Positions 8,125-14,915 of a stretch of 64,000 nucleotides of DNA are shown in pieces. Origin of the DNA: CAVONV01 sp963697355 (lineage in GTDB: Bacteria > Acidobacteriota > Vicinamibacteria > Marinacidobacterales > DATDRI01); the NCBI GenBank assembly GCA_963697355.1, contig CAVONV010000002.1, positions 62,001 through 126,000 of the forward strand, written 5' to 3'. Made by a program: the position numbers and the translations under genes. A model generated the notes under the pieces. The model was not told the origin of the DNA and did not search any database. It was given only the letters and a program-made list of their open reading frames with translations. Numbering within the stretch: the stretch's first letter is position 1; every line of letters begins with the position of its first letter.

Positions 8125-9336
8125 ATGCAATGCGATGATTTCCTGCCGATGGTCGAAAAGCTTGCCGATGGCGAGTGCTCCACGGCGGAGAAGGAACAAG
8201 TGAGAGCTCACCTGGAAGCCTGCGACGCTTGCCGGGAACACTACGAGTTTTTGAAGGCGCTTCCGGATGCCGCCCGCCGAACGAGCTTACCCGAGCCGCC
8301 CGGTGCCTATTGGGAGGCATTGCCACGAAAGGTCATGGTTCGCATCGATCAAGAGCAATCCACCGAGAAGCACTCCGCTTGGCTCCCCGGGTGGTTTGCC
8401 CCAGCTCAACTTCGGTGGTTGGCCGTCGTGGCCGCCGGGCTGATGGCGCTGGTCTTGAGCTATGAGGTCATGCTAGTCCAGCCTGCACAGTCACCAGAGG
8501 CAGAGCAGGCATCATCGACTGCAGTGGTTTCGGAAGACAAGGACCGCCCGTCAGCGTTCGAAGTTTCGGACGAGGCAGCCGTGAAGCGATTGGAGCAAGA
8601 CGGACAAGGAGCCCGCGAGCTCGAGCTGCAAGAAGCGGACGATTTGAAGCCGATGTCTTCCGCGAGAAAAAAGGCCCGCCCCGAAATGCCTTCTCCGCCG
8701 GAGAAAACGTTGGCAAAGACGGATGAGCAAACCTTCGGGAGGGCTCGTCCGGTGGAATCGCCTATATCCGTTCCGGAAAAAGGCGAAACCGAAGGGAGTG
8801 TCGCAGCGTTTGCAGATGAAGAAGCCTCTGTTTTGCACGAAGTCGTCGGAAAAGAAGGTGTGTTACCGCCAACGGAACCTTCTGTGGTCGTTGCGGATGC
8901 ACCAGAAAGACCGCAAGCCGTGAGTGGCGAAGAGTCGAAACTGAGTGCTCAAGCGGAACCGTCTCCAGATCGTGGAAGAGCGAAGCTGGAAGCTGATCAG
9001 GCGAGGGCCCTTGACAGAATAGCTGTCGTGGACCGGAGTCAGAAGGCGAGCTACCGTGGGGCCTTGGGCGCGGCCCAAGAGCCAACAGAGAGCCAAATTG
9101 AAGCTCGGTCCGATCAATTGCGCGACTCTTTGGAGGGGGGCTTGGAAGGAGACGAATTGTTGAATGCTCGATTTGAGCTGGCCGAGTGCTCGATAGCTCT
9201 TGCAAACCTTCGCCTGACAGAAGAAAGGCGTAACCGGGCCGTTCAAGATTCGGAAGCGTTTTTGAAGATCTCACCCGAAGGGGAGAAAGCCGAGAAAATC
9301 AAGCGCGGGCTAGCTGCTCTCCTCGAGAAGAAGTAG
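8125..9336 (+). CDS. Anti-sigma factor with zinc-finger (zf-HC2) domain
   Basis: A 403-residue protein. The N-terminal zinc-binding motif H29-x3-C33-x2-C36 (RAHLEACDACREH) marks the ZAS/zf-HC2 anti-sigma domain. A single membrane helix follows at about 97-117, then a long periplasmic stretch rich in E, P, S and A. The last 70 residues look helical and TPR-like (LLNARFELAECSIALANLRL). It should sequester the sigma factor encoded immediately upstream. The frame is open further upstream inside the sigma gene, but ATG 8125 is the first start that gives the zinc finger its usual position. The disordered middle region is unusually long for the family. Confidence 0.88.
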   Translation: MQCDDFLPMVEKLADGECSTAEKEQVRAHLEACDACREHYEFLKALPDAARRTSLPEPPGAYWEALPRKVMVRIDQEQSTEKHSAWLPGWFAPAQLRWLAVVAAGLMALVLSYEVMLVQPAQSPEAEQASSTAVVSEDKDRPSAFEVSDEAAVKRLEQDGQGARELELQEADDLKPMSSARKKARPEMPSPPEKTLAKTDEQTFGRARPVESPISVPEKGETEGSVAAFADEEASVLHEVVGKEGVLPPTEPSVVVADAPERPQAVSGEESKLSAQAEPSPDRGRAKLEADQARALDRIAVVDRSQKASYRGALGAAQEPTESQIEARSDQLRDSLEGGLEGDELLNARFELAECSIALANLRLTEERRNRAVQDSEAFLKISPEGEKAEKIKRGLAALLEKK

Positions 9337-9362
9337 CCGGAGATCAGAGGCCAGTAAACAGC

Positions 9363-10382
9363 CTAGATGAGTGGCTTTCCCTCAATCCCAACGTCCAGGT
9401 GATACACGGCCGTTGTGCCGGCAAGCACGACCCCCCCGTTGCCATCAAAAGCCAAACCCACCAGCGGTGGACTGGAAACGAGGCAATCCTTGTCGCCGTT
9501 GGGTTGGATACGATACAGACCGCTGTCTCCGGCCAGAGCTTCGGTGACGTACAGATTGCCGTCCGAGTCGAACGCCATACCTTGTGGACGACCGAGACCT
9601 GTGTGGAAAATCTCGACTTTGGCGTCTGGATTCACTCGATAGATTGAATCTACACTCGAGAGACTGGGGCCACTGACAAAGAGATCACCTTGCTCATCAA
9701 ACGCCAAGTGGTATGCAGCAATCGACGGTGGTAGGTGACAGAACGCTCGGGGCTCCCCGTTGCGCTCAATCCGAAAAACGGTTCCCTGTCGGTCGCCGAC
9801 GTAAAGGACCCCTTCCGGATCAAACGCAATACCCGTCGCGATACCCAGTTCATCGGCAATGAGCTGGACGTCCTTTTCGGGGCTAACACGGTATACGGTA
9901 CCTTCATGACGGCTGGAAATGTAGAGGTGTTTGTCCGGACCGATCGCCATCCCCGTGGGATTGTCAATCTCGCTCAAGAAAGGCTCAGCTCTATCGTCAG
10001 AGCTGATCTGAAAAACCGATACGGGGACTTTTTCTCCACGGCTCCCGCTGAAGGTAACGAATAGGTTGCCTGAATAGTCGATAGCAGGATTTGCAACGGG
10101 ATGCAGATCGTCAGCAATCAGCCGTGCCACCGAAATGGGAAAAGGCGTACTCTCCGTTCCTTCTTGCTCGATACGCACTGTCGAGAGGCCGTTGCTTTGG
10201 GGAACGATGACGGAGACCTGACGATCAGATACCCGAGTGATCTGCGCGCGTCTCTCACCGAAAAAAACCCGCAGCGCATGTGCTCTGGTCGGGTCGAACC
10301 CACTTCCGAGCAAGTCCAGGCGGCCACCAGGAACAGCATGACTCGGGCTGACTCTTTCGACAACGGGATGGGCGGCAGTCAA
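9363..10382 (-). CDS. IPT/TIG plus NHL-type beta-propeller protein
   Basis: A 339-residue protein. Residues about 5-80 form an IPT/TIG Ig-like domain (VERVSPSHAVPGGRLDLLGSGF). The rest has repeated propeller blades of the form GxAxDxxGxLYVxD (for example GIAFDPEGVLYVGDRQG and GMAFDSDGNLYVTEAL), as in SMP-30/NHL proteins. It probably binds a ligand or protein. No signal peptide is evident with TTG 10382, which has AGAGGA about nine bases upstream. The frame stays open back to the stop of the DUF4388 gene, so the true start could lie slightly earlier. It is likely co-transcribed with the DUF4388 gene, 60 bases upstream. Confidence 0.75.
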   Translation of the reverse strand: MTAAHPVVERVSPSHAVPGGRLDLLGSGFDPTRAHALRVFFGERRAQITRVSDRQVSVIVPQSNGLSTVRIEQEGTESTPFPISVARLIADDLHPVANPAIDYSGNLFVTFSGSRGEKVPVSVFQISSDDRAEPFLSEIDNPTGMAIGPDKHLYISSRHEGTVYRVSPEKDVQLIADELGIATGIAFDPEGVLYVGDRQGTVFRIERNGEPRAFCHLPPSIAAYHLAFDEQGDLFVSGPSLSSVDSIYRVNPDAKVEIFHTGLGRPQGMAFDSDGNLYVTEALAGDSGLYRIQPNGDKDCLVSSPPLVGLAFDGNGGVVLAGTTAVYHLDVGIEGKPLI

Positions 10383-10442
10383 TTGTTGGGGTCCTCTGAT
10401 TATGCGAATAGGGCCATAATAGCATGGGAGAAGAAGGCCTGC

Positions 10443-10931
10443 TTATTTGAGCTCGATGAGTCCGTCGTCCATGAGACGTTTGAAGATCGAAAGGACATCC
10501 GTTTCGCTCATGGGACAAATCTTGATAATGGAACGAATGTCCCATTCGCCATTCACACGTGAGAGGACGAATCCTTCCTGGGGGGCGAGGGTTACATTTG
10601 CAAGGTCGTCCAAAGAGAGCTTGAGTACTGGAATTCGTCCGAGGGGAATCTTGGTGGTTCGTTTGCCGTCGTCGATGAGCCGCTGGGTCTTCAAGAAGAA
10701 AAGACGAGCGTACTTGTTGTGCGGATCGATCTCGAGGGCGGCTTCAAACGCACTCATGGCTTCCGGATACTGCCCTGCATTGAACCAGACCACGCCTTGC
10801 TTCAGCCGCTCGCGAAGCTCCTCGACTTGTTGTTCGAATGGGATGTCTTCAGGTGCTTCACCGACGGTCAGTAGTCCGCGATTGTACAGTTCCAGGAGCC
10901 GCGCGGCCGCGTAGAAATCGACGGCATGCAT
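10443..10931 (-). CDS. DUF4388 protein, C-terminal part after a frameshift
   Basis: This 162-residue frame continues the DUF4388 protein of 10940-11545. In the same frame just upstream, before its ATG, the bases read KKGKNLAEIALEMHAVDFY, exactly the continuation expected after AEDRRILQLAK in the first part. It includes a TPR-like stretch (WFNAGQYPEAMSAFEAALEIDPHNKYARLFF) and a C-terminal winged-helix-like segment ending in LMDDGLIELK. It is probably not an independent gene. The break is at a run of five A on the coding strand (10963-10967), so it could be a sequencing error, a true mutation or programmed slippage. Confidence 0.7.
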   Translation of the reverse strand: MHAVDFYAAARLLELYNRGLLTVGEAPEDIPFEQQVEELRERLKQGVVWFNAGQYPEAMSAFEAALEIDPHNKYARLFFLKTQRLIDDGKRTTKIPLGRIPVLKLSLDDLANVTLAPQEGFVLSRVNGEWDIRSIIKICPMSETDVLSIFKRLMDDGLIELK

Positions 10932-10939
10932 CTCCAGAG

Positions 10940-11545
10940 CTATCTCGGCGAGATTCTTGCCCTTTTTGCTAACTGCAGGATGCGGCGGTCTTCCGCAGTG
11001 AGCTCCGCATCCTCGGTATCGCCTACTTCAAACGTGGTATACCGGGATGGGAAGACTTCTCGGATCCTCTGCCATTCGTCTGTTCGTCTCGCACCTTCCA
11101 ATATGACACCGGTGAGGTCGAGAGGAAGCGAGATGGGAATCTTCTCCGGCAGATCATCGTCCTCGAAAACGAATTCTCCTTCGGGCCATAAAAAGCAATC
11201 GTATATGGTTTCTTCCGTTTTGAGCCTGAGGAGATCTTTCAACTCCTCGTCACTGAGGAGACCTTCGCGTATGAGGATCTGTCCGAGCGGTTCGCGCTTA
11301 CGGTCTTGCTCTATCAGAGCTCTGAAAAGATCCTCTTCGGAGATTTTCCCCGACCGAATGAGGAACTGACCCAGCGTCTCACGTGGACTATTCGATGTAG
11401 ACGAGAAGAGGCGACCACTATTGAAGAAGAGCTGCTTTTCGATGGGGCCGTTTTTGAGGCGCAATGTGCCCGTCTTCAAGTTCGTCGCACACCACTGGAG
11501 AAGATCTCCAGAGTGCATGGTTTGCAGACTCCCGCTGATGCCCAT
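10940..11545 (-). CDS. DUF4388 (PATAN-like) domain protein, N-terminal part, frameshifted
   Basis: A 201-residue frame starting with the DUF4388 signature ISGSLQTMHSGDLLQWCATN and LKTGTLRLKNG, found in many Acidobacteria and Myxococcota signalling proteins. A second segment, LGQFLIRSGKISEEDLFRALIEQ and LGQILIREGLLSDEELKDLLRLK, resembles the N-terminal domain of GspE/MshEN type. The frame ends early with RARISPR after a five-A run, while the next frame carries the expected continuation. The intact protein would be about 365 residues. It lies between an HNH nuclease gene upstream and an NHL-propeller gene downstream on the same strand. Cytoplasmic; likely a signalling adaptor, exact role unknown. 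Confidence 0.75.
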   Translation of the reverse strand: MGISGSLQTMHSGDLLQWCATNLKTGTLRLKNGPIEKQLFFNSGRLFSSTSNSPRETLGQFLIRSGKISEEDLFRALIEQDRKREPLGQILIREGLLSDEELKDLLRLKTEETIYDCFLWPEGEFVFEDDDLPEKIPISLPLDLTGVILEGARRTDEWQRIREVFPSRYTTFEVGDTEDAELTAEDRRILQLAKRARISPR

Positions 11546-11592
11546 GAGGTTTCAAAGGTGGTGGTGAACGGGGAAGTACGTGAGACGAATCG

Positions 11593-12123
11593 TCAACTCC
11601 TCTGCTCGGTGTGCCAGTACAAATAGTCTCGCCAGCTTTCCGGCACTTCCCCGATGCCCAAGGTGATTCTCAAGGCTGGGAGAAAGGTCGGCCGCTTTGG
11701 AACGCGCATGAGTTGTAGTCCTGCTTGTCGGGGAGTTTGACCTCCCTTGCGACGGTTGCATTCGGCGCAACAAGCTACGATGTTCTCCCAATCTTTGCGG
11801 CCTCCCTGGGACGCTGGGACGACATGATCGAGTGTCAGTTCCGAACCGGTCAACCGCAGTCCACAGTACTGGCAACAATGTTTGTCTCGAAGGTAGATGT
11901 TGGTGCGGGAGAACGGTACATGATGAAAGCGCTTTGTGACCCGTACCCGGGCGCGGAGCCTCAACACTGATGGGAGATCCAAACTCTCGGAAACACCACG
12001 TATGACTCGATCGGAAGCCGCTAGGACCTCCACTTTGCCCTTGATGAGCAACGTAACGGCCCGCTGCCAGGAAACCACCCGCAGTGGTTCGTACGTGGCA
12101 TTGAGTAAGAGTGTCCTTTCCAC
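11593..12123 (-). CDS. HNH endonuclease
   Basis: A 176-residue protein. The opening LLLNATYEPLRVVSWQRAV is the conserved N-terminus of a widespread HNH family. The nuclease core has zinc-binding C84/C87 (CQYCG), the catalytic LTLDHVVPASQGG (D99, H100), N114 in WENIVACCAECNRRKGG, and the second cysteine pair near 119-122. GTG 12123 starts it, with GTGGAAAGGACA at the junction. Such stand-alone HNH proteins are often housekeeping genes of unknown target rather than mobile elements, and nothing here suggests mobility. It heads the DUF4388/NHL gene group. Confidence 0.88.
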   Translation of the reverse strand: MERTLLLNATYEPLRVVSWQRAVTLLIKGKVEVLAASDRVIRGVSESLDLPSVLRLRARVRVTKRFHHVPFSRTNIYLRDKHCCQYCGLRLTGSELTLDHVVPASQGGRKDWENIVACCAECNRRKGGQTPRQAGLQLMRVPKRPTFLPALRITLGIGEVPESWRDYLYWHTEQRS

Positions 12124-12293
12124 GGGTTATGCACTCCCCTTTCCACGACCCGTGGCTAAACTCTGCGTTCTTACACACCACACCTCCGACGAAAGACCTT
12201 CACGTCCTTCAATTGGATTCGGTGAGTGAGTATTCGCGCTCTCGACGACCCTCCGAAGAAGAAGAGTTTTGCTTACTAGCTCTAATTAAGCTT

Positions 12294-12322
12294 ATGTTGC
12301 GTAAAAAGAGCATTAATGTCAA
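12294..12322 (-). promoter_or_regulatory. Possible promoter upstream of HNH gene
   Basis: On the minus strand a perfect TTGACA (12317-12322) is followed after 17 bases by CAACAT (12294-12299). It lies in an A+T-rich stretch between divergent genes. The -10 is weak, and it is about 170 bases before the GTG at 12123, so the assignment is tentative. Confidence 0.3.
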
Positions 12323-12380
12323 GCAGCTTGCCATCGAGGTAAGTGTAGACATGGTGTTGAGTTGCGAGAGAGGGGGAACC

Positions 12381-12842
12381 ATGGATCGACATAGTGACTA
12401 CGTAGCGGTCGTGGGCGCGTCGGAATGTGACAATGACGTAGCTTGCTTGGCGGAAAGTACGGGCAAGTCGATTGCTCGAGCAGGAGCCGTGCTCGTCTGC
12501 GGTGGGATGGGAGGGGTTATGGAGGCGGCGGCCCGAGGGGCGAAGCAGGAGGGCGGGTTTACCATTGGTCTATTGCCCGGGGTGAGTCGAATGGCTGCTA
12601 ATCGTTACATCGATTTGGCAATCGCCACAGGTCTCGGCCATTTCCGCAATTTTCTAATCGCCCAGACGTCTGACGCTCTCATTGCCGTGACCGGCAAATA
12701 CGGTACCCTTTCGGAGATGGCTATGGGACTCATTTTGGGGAAGACCGTTGTCGGCTTGGGATCGTGGGACATCGAAGGTGTCGTATCGGCGTCGAGCCCC
12801 GAAGAGGCCGTCCGCCTCGCCCTAGCCTCCACTAAAAAGTAG
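12381..12842 (+). CDS. TIGR00725/LOG-like Rossmann protein
   Basis: A 153-residue protein of the SLOG/LOG-like superfamily (formerly called lysine decarboxylase-like). It has the nucleotide-binding elements LVCGGMGGVMEAAARGAKQEGG and TIGLLPGVSR, and the later AVTGKYGTLSEMAMGLILGK that aligns with the PGGxGTxxE motif of cytokinin-activating LOG proteins. Relatives cleave or bind nucleotides, and the precise reaction of this short branch is not known. ATG 12381 has AGAGGGGGA upstream. The frame is open another 270 bases upstream, but the family begins at this position. It is a single gene between divergent and convergent neighbours. Confidence 0.8.
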   Translation: MDRHSDYVAVVGASECDNDVACLAESTGKSIARAGAVLVCGGMGGVMEAAARGAKQEGGFTIGLLPGVSRMAANRYIDLAIATGLGHFRNFLIAQTSDALIAVTGKYGTLSEMAMGLILGKTVVGLGSWDIEGVVSASSPEEAVRLALASTKK

Positions 12843-12845
12843 GGT

Positions 12846-12897
12846 AACTGAGTTCTCGGGTTCTTGAGTTCTGGTTTCTCGAGTTCTTGAGTTCTTC
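12846..12897. repeat. GAGTTCTTGAGTTCTT repeat tract
   Basis: The short gap between two converging genes consists almost entirely of imperfect copies of TTGAGTTCT and CTCGAGTTCTTGAGTTC. The same words, in either orientation, occur at 2371-2405, 19481-19640, 45038-45060, 50190-50214 and 62243-62262. Confidence 0.65.
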
Positions 12898-13350
12898 CTA
12901 TAGATACTGCCGATAGACCGGGTTGGAGCGGCAATAGTCTTGAATCGCTCTGGTGATGATGAGGGCATCCTCTGGTGTGGGGTCGAGAAAATACAAACCA
13001 AACCCGGGCGGGAGGCTGTGAACCGGGTGCGCTTGATACGGATTGACCCAAGCCACGACCGCGCTGACGGACAGACGTCGGTCGTTTCCCGGAACGTAAA
13101 AACTCACTTTGAGAGACTCGTCTTTTGTGGGTAACAAGTCCGTGGCCACGTAGGCACCTTTTAGTGAGAGATCCAGCATCAAGCCATCATGTTCGACTCG
13201 AGACCGGAGGAGACAGCAGCGGCGTATGAACGGGATTCGGAGCGTGCGGGGAACATAAGGAGGGGAGGCATTCTTTCCCGACCTCCGGGATAGTCCTTTT
13301 CTGGAAGCCGGAGTCACAATAGCTCTCAGAATCGTCTGGGCACAAGACAC
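12898..13350 (-). CDS. PilZ domain protein (possible c-di-GMP sensor)
   Basis: A 150-residue protein. The core RIPFIRRCCLLRS...GLMLDLSLKGAYVAT matches the start of a PilZ domain, with the DxSxxG motif as DLSLKG and an arginine-rich segment ahead of it. The C-terminal half FYVPGNDRRLSVSAVVAWVNPYQ...GFGLYFLD completes the PilZ barrel. The classical RxxxR pair is only approximate, so c-di-GMP binding is likely but not certain. GTG 13350 is the best start; the frame remains open upstream into the gap after the STAS gene. It lies 38 bases downstream of the STAS gene on the same strand, so the two probably form a signalling operon. Confidence 0.8.
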   Translation of the reverse strand: MSCAQTILRAIVTPASRKGLSRRSGKNASPPYVPRTLRIPFIRRCCLLRSRVEHDGLMLDLSLKGAYVATDLLPTKDESLKVSFYVPGNDRRLSVSAVVAWVNPYQAHPVHSLPPGFGLYFLDPTPEDALIITRAIQDYCRSNPVYRQYL

Positions 13351-13388
13351 TTCATCTACGGAAACAGCGGACAGCCGCCCTACAGCAC

Positions 13389-13739
13389 CTAATCAACGTG
13401 CCCTTCGGCATATGCTATTGCTGAATCCTCATCCTGGAAAATCTTGAAGACGTTGTCCAGGCGGACGACTTTCAACAATTTCAGAATACGTCCAGAGGGC
13501 TTGACCAGCAGTATCTGGCGGTTCTCGCCCGAGAACTTGGAAAGGTAGCCGACCAGCTCACCCATTCCGGTGCTGTCGATGTAATTGATACCTGTGAAAT
13601 CGATGATGACATTACTCTCTTCTTTGCGTAGAACGTTGTCGAGGGCGCTGGAAAAGAACTCGGCACTCTCCCCGAGCTTGATCGCTCCCTCTATGTCGAG
13701 GATAGTGACCTTGCCGCTCGAACGTTTTTCGATGATCAA
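13389..13739 (-). CDS. STAS domain anti-sigma factor antagonist
   Basis: A 116-residue SpoIIAA/RsbV-like protein: KVTILDIEGAIKLGE, NVIIDFTGINYIDSTGMGEL, then LLVKPSGRILKLLKVVRLDNVF. Serine 56 in DSTGMG is the site usually phosphorylated by an anti-sigma kinase, although no such kinase is encoded nearby. TTG 13739 was chosen over TTG 13799 because family members start with the IIEKR segment and GGGGGC precedes it. The putative promoter at 13802-13830 would also place the transcription start at or after 13799. It works with the downstream PilZ protein, probably in motility or biofilm control. Confidence 0.88.
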   Translation of the reverse strand: MIIEKRSSGKVTILDIEGAIKLGESAEFFSSALDNVLRKEESNVIIDFTGINYIDSTGMGELVGYLSKFSGENRQILLVKPSGRILKLLKVVRLDNVFKIFQDEDSAIAYAEGHVD

Positions 13740-13801
13740 GAAGTAGGCCCCCGTTGTGGGACGATGAACCCGACGTCTAAAGCCAATGATAGGGTACAAA
13801 A

Positions 13802-13830
13802 ATGTTATCCGGCCCCGCCGGATCTGTCAA
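13802..13830 (-). promoter_or_regulatory. Promoter of STAS-PilZ operon with palindrome in spacer
   Basis: On the minus strand a perfect TTGACA (13825-13830) is separated by exactly 17 bases from TAACAT (13802-13807). The spacer contains a palindrome, ATCCGGC-GGG-GCCGGAT (13807-13823), well placed for a repressor or a MerR-type activator. The predicted transcription start, near 13795, leaves about 56 bases before TTG 13739. Confidence 0.6.
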
Positions 13831-13921
13831 ATAAACTGCTGGCGAAAGCAGAAGAGCAAGAAGCCTGTTCCGGGTTGCCGCACCAAGTGAATTTCCATGA
13901 CGTTGTGCTAGACTCGCAGCG

Positions 13922-14893
13922 ATGGGTTGGAAGCAAAAGGTGTTGTTCCTGGGGTGGGTTGCGGCCCCCGGGGTTTTTTCTGTCGCCCTGTCAGCATCAG
14001 AATCCAGCCTCGGTACGCTCCTCGAGCTGGTCGATGGCGGAGGGTTCCGTATCCCGCGACTCGAGGCATCAGGAATCGTCTGTTTCCAAGACAAATTCAT
14101 CGTCGCTGACGACACCGTAAACCATCTCTTCGTCTTCGACCGTGAAGGAAGGTTGTCTTACCACATCGAATCAGATCGGTTTCCACGTGAAAAGGCGAAA
14201 TTCGAGGATCTGACTTTCGACGCTTCGACGGGAACCTTCTTCGTCGTAGGGTCTCACCAAGGCTGGGATTACGAAAACTTGGAGAGTCTGAGTGTCCTCC
14301 TCCGATTCAAACTGAAAAAGGTAGAGCAAAAGCTCACCGTCGATGAAGCATCTGTAGAGAGCCTGCCTCTTTTCAGGAGTTTTGATCAGATCGGACTGTG
14401 GAAACCGGACTCCATGAAAATAGAGGGACTCGCCTATGATTCCGCAAGAGACCATCTCTACGTGGGATTGCGCGAGCCCGTGGACCGTGCCCGCGTCTAT
14501 CGGATCGACGTAGGTACCTTGGCCCGCGCGGGCCGAGATTCAGAGCCTCCTCTTCCGATAGAGGTGCTGAGTTTCGATGCCGGTAACCTTGACGGGACTC
14601 CGTTTTGTATCTCCGCTCTGCTGTGGCTCCCGACCCACCGAGGTCTCCTGATCGCCACAAGTACGGAGGACGATATGGAACATCGATTCCTTGGGAACCG
14701 ACTGTGGTTTTACTCCGAGGGCCGGTCGGTGACCCTTGTACAGGATACCTTCGACCGTGGGATGAAGGCGGAAGGTCTCGCAGTCGGTGAGGATCAACTC
14801 GTCATCGCCTACGATAACGATCAAGACGATACGGATATTCCCAGCCGGGTCCGCCTGATACCGTTGCAGCCGCTACTAGAAGGTCATACCTAG
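13922..14893 (+). CDS. Exported beta-propeller protein (DUF3616-like)
   Basis: A 323-residue protein with a signal peptide (VLFLGWVAAPGVFSVALSA). Blade-like segments such as ASGIVCFQDKFIVADDTVNH, KIEGLAYDSARDHLYVGLRE and KAEGLAVGEDQLVIAYDNDQ resemble DUF3616 or SdiA-regulated propellers. These are thought to be secreted phosphoesterase-like or binding proteins. ATG 13922 gives the signal peptide directly. The ACP-ligase fusion gene starts 22 bases after the stop, so they may be co-transcribed, although the functional link is unclear. Family assignment is from pattern only. Confidence 0.65.
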   Translation: MGWKQKVLFLGWVAAPGVFSVALSASESSLGTLLELVDGGGFRIPRLEASGIVCFQDKFIVADDTVNHLFVFDREGRLSYHIESDRFPREKAKFEDLTFDASTGTFFVVGSHQGWDYENLESLSVLLRFKLKKVEQKLTVDEASVESLPLFRSFDQIGLWKPDSMKIEGLAYDSARDHLYVGLREPVDRARVYRIDVGTLARAGRDSEPPLPIEVLSFDAGNLDGTPFCISALLWLPTHRGLLIATSTEDDMEHRFLGNRLWFYSEGRSVTLVQDTFDRGMKAEGLAVGEDQLVIAYDNDQDDTDIPSRVRLIPLQPLLEGHT

Positions 14894-14915
14894 CGCTTCG
14901 TGAGTTGCCGGTCTC

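Noticed and set aside
11593..12123. HNH gene considered as part of a homing element or intron
   Set aside because: It stands alone with its own start and normal neighbours; no intron or intein boundaries are visible.
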